Source: Acidimicrobiales bacterium
GTDB taxonomy: Bacteria; Actinomycetota; Acidimicrobiia; Acidimicrobiales; MedAcidi-G1
NCBI GenBank assembly: GCA_029245675.1
Contig: JAQWOV010000020.1
Location: 1 to 64,000, forward strand
Direction: 5' to 3'
DNA length: 64,000 nt
Notes under the pieces: generated by a model
The model's database searches: none
What the model saw: the letters and a program-made list of their open reading frames with translations, nothing else
Told to the model about the DNA's origin: nothing
Program-made: the position numbers and the translations under genes
Shown: one piece after another, positions 1 through 8,678 of the stretch
Layout of the letters: every line of letters begins with the position of its first letter
Numbering within the stretch: the stretch's first letter is position 1

Positions 1-201
1 GAAACCGTTGTGATCGCAGAAGCAGAGCTAGAGACAAAAGTGTTAGTGACTGGTTTTCTTCCTGAAGATCAAACAGAAGTTAAGTTTGAAGTCGTCATAG
101 ACGAATCAGGAAAGACCCCAATTCTTTCTTGCGATAAAGCAGGAGAAACACCTACCAAATGGCAGACACAGTATGAGGTTAAAACAGTAGATGTCCAATA
201 A
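1..201 (+). CDS. C-terminal part of an unrecognised protein (partial)
   Basis: The reading frame is open from the first base of the window and stops at 199-201, so the gene most likely begins upstream. A GTG at 10 could also start a 63-residue protein. The visible piece is acidic and shows alternating hydrophobic residues suggestive of beta strands, with one cysteine and no motif I recognise. Its end overlaps the start of the dioxygenase gene at 191 by 11 bp, which argues that it is translated and in the same operon. Confidence 0.5.
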   Translation, partial: ETVVIAEAELETKVLVTGFLPEDQTEVKFEVVIDESGKTPILSCDKAGETPTKWQTQYEVKTVDVQ

Positions 202-1258
202 TCTTGACGTAGTTCTTCCTACAGAAGGCCTTTGGAGAGGAACCGAAACTCAGGGAATAGAAGATTTCACGATCAACCTTGACCCATCAGCCGCCTCAAC
301 ATTAGAACAAGCAGCTATTCGTCTCGCATCACAAGAAGGCGAAGTTACAGATGCAACGCAGCACGATCTTCCACTCGACGAACTCGAAGAAACTATAGAA
401 AAAGTTCGAAATGAAATCCTAGAAGGAACCGGCATGGTGCTACTCAAAGGATTTCCAGTTGACCGACTCTCATCTCGAGAAATCGCCTTCTTCTTCTGGG
501 GAATAGGACTTGGCCTCGGAACCGCAGTGTCGCAAAGCGTCATGGGGGAGAAACTTGGCCATGTGATAGACACCACCGACATTGACCCGCATGCTCGCGC
601 GTATCGAAATCGAACAGAACTCACTCCTCACACAGATCCAAGCGACATACTTGCATTCTTATGCATATATCCGGGAGCTACTGGCGGCATAAGCCACTTC
701 GTGAGCTCTTTAACGATCTATGAAGAAATAAGTAAAAATAACCCAGAAGTACTTGAAGTTCTCCAACGCGGGTTCCACTATCACCGTTTCGGAGAACAAG
801 AACCAGACTGTCCAGACATAACTCCATGGCGAATACCTGTCTTCAGCGTGAATCAAGGAAAATTGAGTTGCCGTTACGTCAAAGAGTTCATAGAAATAGC
901 AGCAGACGAAAACCCACAAGCAGTATTAAGCACAGAAGAAAAAGAAGCACTAGAAATTTTTGAAACTACTGCCCAACGTGAAGATCTACGAGTGACCTTC
1001 ACCCTGCAACCTGGAGAACTAATACTCGCAAATAATTACACGGTTCTCCACGCAAGAACAGCCTTCACGAACCACCCAGAGCGTAAACGCGAACTCCTAC
1101 GCCTTTGGCTTACCACTCAACCGACACGACTCGTAGTAAAAGAGATTTTTATTTATGAAAGAGCGTATAACGGCGGGGAACATGGAATAGTTCCACAACC
1201 CGGACAGAAACCTTCATTTGCAAGCAGATTTGACCAACGAAACTTATTAGACAAATGA
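191..1258 (+). CDS. TauD/TfdA-family Fe(II)/2-oxoglutarate dioxygenase
   Basis: This 355-residue protein has the layout of Fe(II)- and 2-oxoglutarate-dependent oxygenases of the TauD/clavaminate-synthase-like superfamily. The metal-binding H-x-D is at H147-D149 (PHTD), the distal histidine is probably H287 (TVLHARTAF), and an arginine about 17 residues later (RELLRLW) is placed to hold the 2-oxoglutarate carboxylate. A glycine-rich strand (PGATGG) follows the HxD motif, as in TauD relatives. The substrate cannot be told; no sulfonate transporter or other catabolic gene lies nearby. The ATG at 191 overlaps the preceding frame, and its stop overlaps the photolyase start by 4 bp (ATGA), so the genes are probably cotranscribed. 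Family assignment is firm, substrate unknown. Confidence 0.85.
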   Translation: MSNNLDVVLPTEGLWRGTETQGIEDFTINLDPSAASTLEQAAIRLASQEGEVTDATQHDLPLDELEETIEKVRNEILEGTGMVLLKGFPVDRLSSREIAFFFWGIGLGLGTAVSQSVMGEKLGHVIDTTDIDPHARAYRNRTELTPHTDPSDILAFLCIYPGATGGISHFVSSLTIYEEISKNNPEVLEVLQRGFHYHRFGEQEPDCPDITPWRIPVFSVNQGKLSCRYVKEFIEIAADENPQAVLSTEEKEALEIFETTAQREDLRVTFTLQPGELILANNYTVLHARTAFTNHPERKRELLRLWLTTQPTRLVVKEIFIYERAYNGGEHGIVPQPGQKPSFASRFDQRNLLDK

Positions 1259-2595
1259 CGGAACGCTCAATCGTTGTATTTACTCGTGATCTTCGAGTTA
1301 TTGATAATCCTGCTCTGTGTCTGGCCGCGGAACAAGGCGAAGTTTTTCCACTTTTTGTATTCGACCAAAAAATAGTTACGGCAAGCGACCTTGGCAACAA
1401 ACGCTTAACTTTTCTTCTCGAATCTCTTGAAGACTTACATTCTGGTTTACAAAAAATTGGGTCATCTCTTTTCCTAAGAGTTGGTAATTGGACAGAGGAA
1501 ATCATAAATTTCTGTAAAGAAAAAGAAGCACAAACTATTCATTTAGCTATTGATCACAGCAATCACTCACAAAAACGCTTAGAAGACTTACGAAAGAAAG
1601 CTCAACAGATAGGAATACAGGTAAAAGGACATCAAGGAATCGCAGTAGTTGAACCAGGAATGATTACGCCTGCCTCAGGCGAAGAATACAAAATGTTTTC
1701 CCCGTACTATCAGAAGTGGAAAGAAGCGACATGGAGAGATCTTTTGCCAGCTCCAAAAAATCTTTCTTCTTCTGAAAGAGATCAAAGAAGTTCAGAGATT
1801 TTCCATAATTTCAGACCAGAAGAAAACCATATTCGGATGAAAGGCGGAGAACGAACCGGTCGGGCAAATATGAAGTCTTGGATGGGTGAAGATCTCAAAA
1901 ACTATGCCTTTCTCCGAAATGACCTAGCATCCGATAGGACATCTCGGCTTTCTCCCTACCTGCACTTTGGTTGCTTGTCTCCTCTTGAAGTAGCAGTTTT
2001 ATCTCGTGACCACACTGACGATTCGTTTGTGCGACAGGTTTGTTGGAGAGACTTTTATTTACAAGTATTGAGCAGTCATCCAGAAGCCTCGGTTGCTGAT
2101 TACCGAACACGTGACTTTAAGTGGAGAAGTGATGTCAACCAATATGAAGCCTGGAAAGAAGGAAAGACTGGATACCCGATAGTTGATGCTGCCATGCGTC
2201 AACTACTTCATGAAGGTTTCATGCACAACAGAACACGAATGGTAGTGGCTTCCTTTCTGACCAAAGACCTTCATATGGATTGGCGTTTAGGTGCAAAACA
2301 TTTCATGGAACATTTATTGGACGGCGACGTGGCATCTAATCAACTTAATTGGCAGTGGGTTGCAGGAACTGGAACCGATTACAACCCACACCGCGTATTC
2401 AACCCAACACGCCAAAGTGAAAGATTCGATAAAACTGGAGAGTACATAAAGAGGTGGGTGCCAGAGCTCAGACAGTGTTTCGGTAAAGAAATACACGACC
2501 TAGGGCCGCTTTTAAGAGAAGAACTTGGATATCCGCAACCGATAGTGGATCACGGAGAAGCGATTAAAAAATACAAACAGGATTATGCTTCTTAG
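1255..2595 (+). CDS. phrB: deoxyribodipyrimidine photolyase (cryptochrome/photolyase family)
   Basis: This 446-residue protein repairs UV-induced cyclobutane pyrimidine dimers using light, with FAD as cofactor. The N-terminal alpha/beta antenna domain starts SIVVFTRDLRVIDNPAL. The C-terminal FAD-binding domain contains the family signature around residues 357-380, including LLDGDVASNQ and WQWVAGTGTDYNP, followed by RVFNPTRQS. Length is typical for class I photolyases. A DNA-repair role rather than a photoreceptor role is inferred from its likeness to actinobacterial photolyases. The ATG overlaps the TGA of the dioxygenase gene, a coupling arrangement. It converges on the SDR gene with only 3 bp between stops, fitting a compact genome in a sunlit habitat. 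Confidence 0.9.
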   Translation: MTERSIVVFTRDLRVIDNPALCLAAEQGEVFPLFVFDQKIVTASDLGNKRLTFLLESLEDLHSGLQKIGSSLFLRVGNWTEEIINFCKEKEAQTIHLAIDHSNHSQKRLEDLRKKAQQIGIQVKGHQGIAVVEPGMITPASGEEYKMFSPYYQKWKEATWRDLLPAPKNLSSSERDQRSSEIFHNFRPEENHIRMKGGERTGRANMKSWMGEDLKNYAFLRNDLASDRTSRLSPYLHFGCLSPLEVAVLSRDHTDDSFVRQVCWRDFYLQVLSSHPEASVADYRTRDFKWRSDVNQYEAWKEGKTGYPIVDAAMRQLLHEGFMHNRTRMVVASFLTKDLHMDWRLGAKHFMEHLLDGDVASNQLNWQWVAGTGTDYNPHRVFNPTRQSERFDKTGEYIKRWVPELRQCFGKEIHDLGPLLREELGYPQPIVDHGEAIKKYKQDYAS

Positions 2596-2598
2596 GCT

Positions 2599-3333
2599 CT
2601 AACTTAAAGTCAAGCCACCATCTACAACGACTATGTCTCCTGTTTGATAAGTATTTCTCAATATTCCAATTACTGCTTCAGCGCAGTCTTCTGCTGTTGC
2701 AGAACGACGCATCGGAGATCGAGCGGCTACAGCTGCATGAAGGGTATCCCAAGACTCGGTCCAAGGAGTTTCAACCAACCCCGGCGCTACTGCGTTCACA
2801 CGAATTTCCGGCCCAAGCACATTGGCCATGAGTTGGGTCATTTGATTTACGCCAGCTTTAGAAATTGAGTAAGGGATTGAACTGCCTACTGGTCGAAGTC
2901 CTGCGATCGAGGAGATGTTCACGATGCTTCCTGAACCGCTCTCTTTCAATGCGGGTACGGCAGCTCGACTCAAGTACCACGTACCGAAAATGTTTACATC
3001 AATGATTCTTCGAAATACTTCTTCGGTTACACCATCTAAATCGGCATGAGGGATCACTGAAGTAAAACCTGCATTATTCACCAAAACATCCAGTCGGCCA
3101 AAAGTTTCGATCGTCGCATCAACTAATTCTTTGCATTCGTTTTCGCTGCTTATATCTGCTTGATGATAGGAAGCACCTTCTAACTCTGAAGCTAACCTTT
3201 CTCCCTCACTACTACTGGTTGAGGAATTAAGCATCACTTTCGCTCCAAGTGCAACAAGACGCTTAGCGGTAGCCTCTCCGATCCCACTCGTGGATCCAGT
3301 AACAAGAGCAACCCGATCTGAAAACTCTCCCAT
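2599..3333 (-). CDS. short-chain dehydrogenase/reductase (SDR family)
   Basis: This is a classical NAD(P)-dependent SDR of 244 residues. The cofactor motif TGSTSGIG is at residues 12-19, NNAG at 86-89, a catalytic serine at about 141-142 (NISSIAG), and the Y155-x3-K159 pair in YSISK. The C-terminal VDGGL is typical of FabG-like enzymes. I chose the ATG at 3333 because GAGGAG lies 9 nt upstream; a GTG at 3342 is also in frame but sits only 2 nt from that Shine-Dalgarno. The substrate is unknown: 3-oxoacyl-ACP reductase or a dehydrogenase of another alcohol are both possible. It appears to be monocistronic. Confidence 0.85.
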   Translation of the reverse strand: MGEFSDRVALVTGSTSGIGEATAKRLVALGAKVMLNSSTSSSEGERLASELEGASYHQADISSENECKELVDATIETFGRLDVLVNNAGFTSVIPHADLDGVTEEVFRRIIDVNIFGTWYLSRAAVPALKESGSGSIVNISSIAGLRPVGSSIPYSISKAGVNQMTQLMANVLGPEIRVNAVAPGLVETPWTESWDTLHAAVAARSPMRRSATAEDCAEAVIGILRNTYQTGDIVVVDGGLTLS

Positions 3334-3412
3334 ATGCAACACATCTCCTCAATTCTGTATCTAATGTTACTTCAACGGCCACATTGTTTCTTTAGCGAGG
3401 CAGAATACTGAG

Positions 3413-4945
3413 ATGAGAGAAGTGAAGAAAAACTTATTAAAAGAAAAGAATTTATTACTAGTAGCACTATCTTTCTTCATTGTCTTAAGTGCTTGTGGAA
3501 GCAAAGACAATTCCAATTCTGACAACACAGTCGAAGTGCCTTCAACGACCACTCAACAAGTCGAGCTTGCTGCAGTAGAAGAGCCCACATTTTCACCAGC
3601 AGATATCTACGACTCCGTATCGTCTTCTATCGTCTATATAGATACGCCGGACGGAACAGGAAGCGGCATCATCCTGCCGAACGGTTATGTGCTAACAAAC
3701 GCACACGTAGTTTCTCTACATTCGGCAGTCCGAGTCTGGTCTAATGGTGGAAATCACGCTTCGGTTCCTGTCCACGCCAGAGACTGGGTTAGAGATCTTG
3801 CTTTGGTGGGTCCCTTCCAGACCAACCTCCCTAGCCTTTCTTTAACATCTAAAAAAATGAATCCAGGAGACCAAGTATTCCTCATTGGATTCCCGGGAGA
3901 GAGCGAATCTCAGCCAACTGCATCTATAACGTCAGGACTAGTGAGCCGGACACGGAGTAATCGATGCTCAGGGCTTGAATTCTTTCAAACGGATGCACTT
4001 ATTGCCGGCGGTCAAAGTGGCGGAGCTTTGGTTGATATTGAAGGAGACCTTATAGGCATATCCGGCCTCGGAGGATTCACCGAAGCAAACTTTGCTTTCG
4101 TGCTTTCTGCCGCAGACGCGTTAGAAGGCCTACGAGAATTAGAAATGGGGACACTACCTTTGATTGGAATTTCAGACGGTTTACCTACCGATCAGAAGGT
4201 ATTTATTGATTTTAGTAAGCCAACCGAATTTTCAACAATACAGCCTGGCCAGTTTTTACTCACGATAGATCAGCCCCAGACCGTATTTGAAGCGACAGCA
4301 ACCCCGACACAGAATGCAGATCTTTGGATTGAAGTAACTACTCTTTACGGAGAGACACCCTTAACTGACTTGGGAATAGATTCTTACGACTATTTAGAAG
4401 AAGAATCAGAGAACTACTCGGAGTCAAACGCATCAGGTTATTTTGTTGATGAATATTACGATGGTCCTGAAACATTGGAAGTACGGCTAGATCCGGGAAC
4501 GTACTTCGTCAACGTTGGAGTGGCACCAGAAGCATCCGAATCAGAAATACGTTTAACCTCATCTCTACCACTTACCCCAATTTTAGATACTCATGGAGTA
4601 AAAGAAATTGACTTAGGGGCATCTGCATCAGGAACGTTTTCCTCTCAAGATAAAGACCATTTCAAAATCAATTTGACTGCTGGCTTAGACGTACGCATTC
4701 GTGTGGATTCGATTTCTGATCCTTTGATGAGTGTTTATTACGACGATGCGTTGGTCGCTTCTAATGATGATTCGGGGAGTGGTCTTTACGGAATGGCTTC
4801 TGAAGTTAATTTCACTCCTAACGAAACAGGCGATTATGTCATTGCTATTACTTCATGGGCACTAGAGGTAGATGGGTACACCTTGACGGCTGATCTTGCC
4901 TCCTCAGAATCTTTCTGCGGAAATGATTGGTGGCCACGCGAATAA
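3413..4945 (+). CDS. trypsin-like serine protease lipoprotein with C-terminal beta domains
   Basis: This is a 510-residue exported protein. A basic N-terminus and hydrophobic stretch end in the lipobox LSAC, so C28 should be lipidated and the protein anchored outside the membrane. Residues 60-240 form a trypsin/HtrA-like protease: H98 in TNAHVV, D128 in RDLALVG and S202 in GGQSGGAL make a complete catalytic triad. No PDZ domain is visible. Residues 260-500 hold two beta-rich segments resembling bacterial pre-peptidase C-terminal (PPC) domains, for example KDHFKINLTAGLDVRIRV. A role in envelope protein quality control or extracellular proteolysis is inferred. A GTG at 3422 is an alternative start. 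Confidence 0.8.
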   Translation: MREVKKNLLKEKNLLLVALSFFIVLSACGSKDNSNSDNTVEVPSTTTQQVELAAVEEPTFSPADIYDSVSSSIVYIDTPDGTGSGIILPNGYVLTNAHVVSLHSAVRVWSNGGNHASVPVHARDWVRDLALVGPFQTNLPSLSLTSKKMNPGDQVFLIGFPGESESQPTASITSGLVSRTRSNRCSGLEFFQTDALIAGGQSGGALVDIEGDLIGISGLGGFTEANFAFVLSAADALEGLRELEMGTLPLIGISDGLPTDQKVFIDFSKPTEFSTIQPGQFLLTIDQPQTVFEATATPTQNADLWIEVTTLYGETPLTDLGIDSYDYLEEESENYSESNASGYFVDEYYDGPETLEVRLDPGTYFVNVGVAPEASESEIRLTSSLPLTPILDTHGVKEIDLGASASGTFSSQDKDHFKINLTAGLDVRIRVDSISDPLMSVYYDDALVASNDDSGSGLYGMASEVNFTPNETGDYVIAITSWALEVDGYTLTADLASSESFCGNDWWPRE

Positions 4946-4968
4946 AACCTTTAAAAATAAGGGTTTTT
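4944..4968 (+). terminator. probable rho-independent terminator after the protease gene
   Basis: An inverted repeat, AAAACCTT at 4944-4951 and AAGGGTTTT at 4959-4967, forms a short stem with one bulged G and ends in a run of five T. It overlaps the stop codon of the protease gene and precedes the next lipoprotein gene. The stem is AT-rich, so strength is uncertain. Confidence 0.4.
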
Positions 4969-5012
4969 AGGGGCGAGTCGCCACGGGGCACTTTCTCTGG
5001 CAGACTATTGAT

Positions 5013-5543
5013 ATGAAACGTCTTCTATTATCTCTGACCATACTTCTCGCACTGGTTGCTTTACCGACAGGATGTGGCCTCTTTTCTTCGAACGATGGAG
5101 AGATAGAAACCCTGCGTTCTGAGGTCGCGATTCTGACAGAAGAGATCGTTGACCTTAAATCAGATGTTGCAGCTCTTGAGAGTTCCCCGGCAGTGGTGGA
5201 GACAACTACAACTACAACTACTACTTCTGAGGCTCCTTCTGAATCTGTGACTACACCACCAGAAAATTTAGAAGACGAAGTAGTTGATGAAGAAGCAATT
5301 CTTTTAGCCACTTATGCATGGGGCCCAAGTGACGAGACAGTGGCTTTGCAAGAAGTTCTTGGGATAACTGCAGATGGTTGGTACGGGGGTGGGACACAAG
5401 CAGCCCATATCGCCGAATTAGAAGTACGTGGCTTGAGTGTAGATAATGTGCCTACAGCTCCTCCAACTACAACCACAACCACTGAAGCGCCAACGGAAAG
5501 CACTACGACAGCTCCTCCAACTACAACCACGGCTGCCGAGTAG
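5013..5543 (+). CDS. lipoprotein with coiled coil, Thr-rich linkers and a peptidoglycan-binding-like segment
   Basis: This 176-residue exported protein starts with a signal peptide ending in the lipobox LPTGC, so it is probably lipid-anchored. Residues 30-57 carry heptad-like hydrophobics (IETLRSEVAILTEEIVDLK) and may form a coiled coil. Two Thr-rich linkers (about residues 64-75 and 150-170) flank a short domain containing VALQEVLGITADGWYG and GTQAAH, which resembles one repeat of the PG_binding_1 fold. A structural role bridging membrane and cell wall is inferred. It directly follows another lipoprotein gene and converges on the aminotransferase gene with 2 bp between them. The function is not established. 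Confidence 0.7.
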   Translation: MKRLLLSLTILLALVALPTGCGLFSSNDGEIETLRSEVAILTEEIVDLKSDVAALESSPAVVETTTTTTTTSEAPSESVTTPPENLEDEVVDEEAILLATYAWGPSDETVALQEVLGITADGWYGGGTQAAHIAELEVRGLSVDNVPTAPPTTTTTTEAPTESTTTAPPTTTTAAE

Positions 5544-5545
5544 GC

Positions 5546-6715
5546 CTAAAGAGCAGGCAGCCCTTCTACCATTTGGTCGATCATTTGGTTGAGAACTTCT
5601 GAAGAGGTTCCAAAAGTTAGACGTAAATGTCCAGAACCCTCTGATCCAAAATTAAGGCCATTCTGTCCTGCCACACCCGTTAGGCCACGCATCCATGTCG
5701 CGGGACGTTCTCCTGGTTCATAGTTTGATAGATCTAACCAGGCGACAAAAGTTGATTGTGGTAGGTGCATGTTAATCGCTGGCAACTCCTTATTTAGTCG
5801 ATCGAAAAGGAGATGACGATTTGAATCTAAAGTATTTTTCATCTGATCCACCCAACCTTCTCCGGTATCCCACGCAGTGATTGAGGCTTCAGCACCCATG
5901 CGGTTAGCGCCACCTAAGAGGGCTGAGGGCACGGTACTTAGTTGATCAAAAATCTTTTTGCTACCTGTTTGAGCTACTGCACACCGAATACCTCCAAAGG
6001 CGAAGGTTTTAATACCGGAAGTGACAGTCACGGTACAATCATCTGCTCCAGGAATAGAGAGCAGTGGGATATGAGTAGCTCCTGGATGAACAAGGTCTCC
6101 ATGTATTTCGTCAGAAACAATAATCAAGTTATAGCGATGCGCTATATCAACAAGAAGAGAAAGTTCTTCTTCTGTTAAGACTTTTCCGGTTGGATTATGT
6201 GGATGACAGAGGACCATTAAACGAATACCAGAATCGGATTGAAGAAGATTTTCTAACTTCTCAAAGTCATAATGCCAGCCATCGTCATCGTGAGACATAG
6301 ACCACTCAACAGGCCGCCGATTTGTGGTAGGCCCAATATTGAAGAAAGGTGGATAAATAGGAGTAGAGAAAAGAACACCATCTTCTGGTTCTGTAAAAGC
6401 TTCAACACATGCCCAGATGCCTTGAATCACATTTACGGTAGTAATTCCTAGTTCAGGGTTTGGAGTCCACTTATGACGTACTTCTGACCAGCGGGCGAAT
6501 GAATCAAGAACTCGTTCGAATTCGTAGTAGTAACCGAAAGCCCCACCGTTTACGAGCTCTTCAAGTCTCGAATAAACAGCGGGTGGAGCTCCAAAGTCGT
6601 GCTCAGCTACCCACGCTGCTAAAGCATCGCCATAACGATTCCATTTAGCTAGACCCATTTGCCGACGCCCTTCTGGCGTCAGATCTAAAGCAGAGGGAAA
6701 AGTTTCGTTAGTCAC
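5546..6715 (-). CDS. PLP-dependent aminotransferase / C-S lyase of the MalY/PatB family
   Basis: A fold-type I PLP enzyme of 389 residues. HPHNPTGKV (residues 171-179), the cofactor aspartate D202 in SDEIHGD and the Schiff-base lysine K236 in TSGIKTFAFGG are all present. The SDEIH motif and the lysine context match the MalY/PatB cystathionine beta-lyase-like branch better than standard aspartate aminotransferases. It may cleave C-S bonds in cystathionine or related thiols, or act as an aminotransferase. The start is a GTG with no Shine-Dalgarno; a TAACAT -10 box ends 6 nt upstream, so the mRNA is probably leaderless. Confidence 0.85.
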   Translation of the reverse strand: MTNETFPSALDLTPEGRRQMGLAKWNRYGDALAAWVAEHDFGAPPAVYSRLEELVNGGAFGYYYEFERVLDSFARWSEVRHKWTPNPELGITTVNVIQGIWACVEAFTEPEDGVLFSTPIYPPFFNIGPTTNRRPVEWSMSHDDDGWHYDFEKLENLLQSDSGIRLMVLCHPHNPTGKVLTEEELSLLVDIAHRYNLIIVSDEIHGDLVHPGATHIPLLSIPGADDCTVTVTSGIKTFAFGGIRCAVAQTGSKKIFDQLSTVPSALLGGANRMGAEASITAWDTGEGWVDQMKNTLDSNRHLLFDRLNKELPAINMHLPQSTFVAWLDLSNYEPGERPATWMRGLTGVAGQNGLNFGSEGSGHLRLTFGTSSEVLNQMIDQMVEGLPAL

Positions 6716-6721
6716 AATGTG

Positions 6722-6727
6722 ATGTTA
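6722..6727 (-). promoter_or_regulatory. -10 box of a leaderless promoter for the PatB-like gene
   Basis: TAACAT on the minus strand is followed by exactly 6 nt and then the GTG start at 6715. This fits the actinobacterial TANNNT -10 consensus with transcription starting on the first base of the start codon. There is no Shine-Dalgarno in between. Confidence 0.55.
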
Positions 6728-6808
6728 TGCACATAGCGGAGGAAAGTGACATCTGACCGTTAGTAAGATAGAGACTCCGCTAAGGAGAACAAGTATTCTT
6801 TAATTTAG

Positions 6809-6830
6809 TTAGAAAAGAAATCTTTTCTAA
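6809..6830. repeat. perfect inverted repeat in a divergent intergenic region
   Basis: TTAGAAAAG and CTTTTCTAA form a 9-bp perfect stem with a 4-nt loop. It lies between the divergent PatB-like and PPOX genes, about 50 bp before the GC-rich terminator-like hairpin. It may be part of a small RNA, an operator or an mRNA leader; the sequence alone does not decide. Confidence 0.5.
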
Positions 6831-6879
6831 TGCAAAACAAGTACTTAGTTTGAAACTTTAGATTCAGGCTAAATATCTA

Positions 6880-6920
6880 ACACGTCCCGCCGACTCCCCC
6901 CCAGGCGGGATGTGTCATTT
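6880..6920 (+). terminator. strong terminator-like hairpin upstream of the PPOX gene
   Basis: ACACGTCCCGCC (6880-6891) pairs with GGCGGGATGTGT (6904-6915) as a 12-bp stem with one G-U pair and a C-rich loop, followed by CATTTTT. No plus-strand gene ends upstream, so it would stop a transcript starting within 6720-6870, either an unannotated small RNA or an attenuated leader of the next gene. Confidence 0.6.
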
Positions 6921-6965
6921 TTCAGCCAAGATAGCCTTTAAGATACTCATAACGAAGGGGGCTAT

Positions 6966-7424
6966 ATGAATAAAAATCTTCGAGAAAAAGTACGTATGAG
7001 TGATGCAGAAATCGATGAGTTCATAGAAGAGCAAAAAAGTTTGCAAGTGGCAACACTAAACGGTGACGGATCTATTCATTTATCTACACTCTGGTTTGCT
7101 GTAGTTGACCAAAAAATTGTTTTTGAAACTTACACTTCTTCTCAAAAAATCGTTAATCTCAAACGCGATTCTCGTATCACTGTTCTGCTTGAAGACGGAT
7201 TGGACTACAACAATTTACGCGGGGTCATGATTAAAGGAACCTCAATATTGGCTGAGGAATCAGCAGAAGTTGAAAAAATAGCTCGCGAAGTAATAAAGCG
7301 AAATCAGCCTGAAGTCCCAGAAGAGATGCTTGATGATGCGGCAGCGAGCCTCGCTCGGAAACGAACGGTGGTGACGATAGTGCCAGAAAAAACAGTGTCT
7401 TGGGATCACGGAAAAATCTCTTAA
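6966..7424 (+). CDS. PPOX-class (pyridoxamine-phosphate-oxidase-like) flavin/F420-binding protein
   Basis: A 152-residue split-barrel protein. An N-terminal helix (MSDAEIDEFIEEQ) leads into a beta strand LQVATLNGDGSIHLSTLWF, then NLKRDSRITVLLEDG and GVMIKGTSIL. This is the pattern of PPOX-class proteins, many of which in actinobacteria bind F420 or FMN and reduce or oxidise small substrates. The cofactor and substrate cannot be assigned from sequence. AGGGGG lies about 7 nt before the ATG, a strong ribosome binding site. The terminator-like hairpin at 6880-6920 lies about 45 bp upstream. Confidence 0.75.
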   Translation: MNKNLREKVRMSDAEIDEFIEEQKSLQVATLNGDGSIHLSTLWFAVVDQKIVFETYTSSQKIVNLKRDSRITVLLEDGLDYNNLRGVMIKGTSILAEESAEVEKIAREVIKRNQPEVPEEMLDDAAASLARKRTVVTIVPEKTVSWDHGKIS

Positions 7425-7446
7425 AGGAAAGGTCTTCACTTTTCTT

Positions 7447-8187
7447 GTGGTACTGGCTTCAGTCTTGACCTACGATGACAGAGTGGAGTCCATATTTACA
7501 GTTCAAGAAGAAGACACTGTTCTGAGGCAGTTGCATCACCGCAGAGAGAATCTACCTGAAGCCGAGAAAGTAAACCGAATAGAAACAGAGTTAACAGAAC
7601 TATCCAATATGAAGCAACTGCTTTCCGTTCAGCAGCTTGAGATAGTGCAGCGCCAAAAGAGATGCGAACAAGAAGTAGGGGCGGTAGAGAGCCGAATTTC
7701 TGAACTGGATGGCAAGTTGTACGGAGGAATGATTACCTCTCCGAAGGAAGCAACAAGTCTCGAAACCGAAATACGACATCTTAAAGAGAGGCAAGACGGG
7801 TTGGAAGAAAAAATCCTTGAACTCATGGAAGAAGTCGAGCCACAAGAAAAAGAAATTGTTTCAATAAGCGGACGCATAGAGACAAGGCAAGCCGATTTAA
7901 TTACCGCAAGCGAAGAGCTCTTGGTAGCGGAATCAGAACTAGAAGAAACTTTAAAAGCTGCAGTAGAGCGAAGAGAACTGGCTGCTAATGGGACAGATGC
8001 AGAATTATTGAAACGTTACGAAAGTCTTCGTGGAGCTTTTGGTTCTAGTGTCGTCGTGAAATTTGATGGAAATAATTGCAAAGGATGTCCTTCAACCATG
8101 CCTGCTATGGAGTCCGATCGTTTAAAAAATACACCTGAAGGCGTTTTCTCTGATTGCACAGAGTGCGGTCGGATGGTTGTACGTTAA
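7447..8187 (+). CDS. coiled-coil protein with C-terminal C4 zinc ribbon (Rv2229c/CT398-like)
   Basis: A 246-residue protein whose first 200 residues are almost entirely charged, heptad-rich helix, expected to form a long coiled-coil hairpin. The C-terminus carries four cysteines, C211, C214, C237 and C240, as two CxxC pairs of a zinc ribbon. This architecture matches the C4 zinc-ribbon family that includes Chlamydia CT398 and mycobacterial Rv2229c; its molecular role is poorly defined. The GTG at 7447 has AGGAAAGG about 12 nt upstream; TTG at 7465 is an alternative start. In actinobacteria this gene often precedes a phosphatase of the histidine phosphatase fold, as here. Confidence 0.75.
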   Translation: MVLASVLTYDDRVESIFTVQEEDTVLRQLHHRRENLPEAEKVNRIETELTELSNMKQLLSVQQLEIVQRQKRCEQEVGAVESRISELDGKLYGGMITSPKEATSLETEIRHLKERQDGLEEKILELMEEVEPQEKEIVSISGRIETRQADLITASEELLVAESELEETLKAAVERRELAANGTDAELLKRYESLRGAFGSSVVVKFDGNNCKGCPSTMPAMESDRLKNTPEGVFSDCTECGRMVVR

Positions 8188-8195
8188 ATACTGTT

Positions 8196-8678
8196 GTGTT
8201 TTTCTGGTTCCTGACACTTTCAATAGTTGGTGTTGCCCTGGTATTTGACAGCCCGAATCTCGATTATCGACTAGTCGCCTTTGGTTCTCTCTTACCAATA
8301 ATTGAAATATTTTTCGGAGGGCCATGGATAGGGCATACTCTTATTTTCCCGGTGACAGTAATGACTTTCATCATGCTCGCAGCTCGCGGTAAACGTCTCG
8401 TCCAAAGAAGATGGTTAGGTTTACCTATCGGTTTATTCACTCATCTTGTTTTAGACGCGACTTGGGCTAGGACGAAAGTCTTCTGGTGGCCACTCATGGG
8501 TTTCGACTCTTTAGGCGGGTCAAGAGTTCCGGAATCAGAATGGTGGCCCATAAATTTAGTGCTGGAAATCATAGGGGTGCTAGTGGGATGCTGGTTATGG
8601 AAGAAATTCAGATTCAAAGATAAAACCTACCGCGAGGCTTTTCTTCGCGAGGGAAAATTAATCGAGTTGAGAAAATAA
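8196..8678 (+). CDS. multi-pass membrane protein, possibly YdjM/DUF457-like
   Basis: A membrane protein of about 160 residues with four hydrophobic segments. The sequence contains H in GHTLIF and an HxxxD-like THLVLDATW, loosely recalling membrane-bound metal-dependent hydrolases of the YdjM/DUF457 type. I chose the GTG at 8196, which gives MFFWFLTLSIVG; the frame is open back to a TTG at 8154 inside the previous gene. Proteins of this pattern occur beside zinc-ribbon and phosphatase genes in other actinobacteria, as I recall. Its stop overlaps the next ATG (TAATG). No function is established. Confidence 0.65.
   Translation: MFFWFLTLSIVGVALVFDSPNLDYRLVAFGSLLPIIEIFFGGPWIGHTLIFPVTVMTFIMLAARGKRLVQRRWLGLPIGLFTHLVLDATWARTKVFWWPLMGFDSLGGSRVPESEWWPINLVLEIIGVLVGCWLWKKFRFKDKTYREAFLREGKLIELRK

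Noticed and set aside
4967-5311. Minus-strand ORFs opposite the Thr-rich lipoprotein gene
   Set aside because: They are Val/Ser-rich complements of ACA/ACT repeats; the plus-strand gene has a signal peptide and lipobox.
6880-6920. 3' end of tmRNA or SRP RNA
   Set aside because: The hairpin is GC-rich, but no CCA end, TPsiC-like arm or SRP Alu/S-domain motif is found around it.
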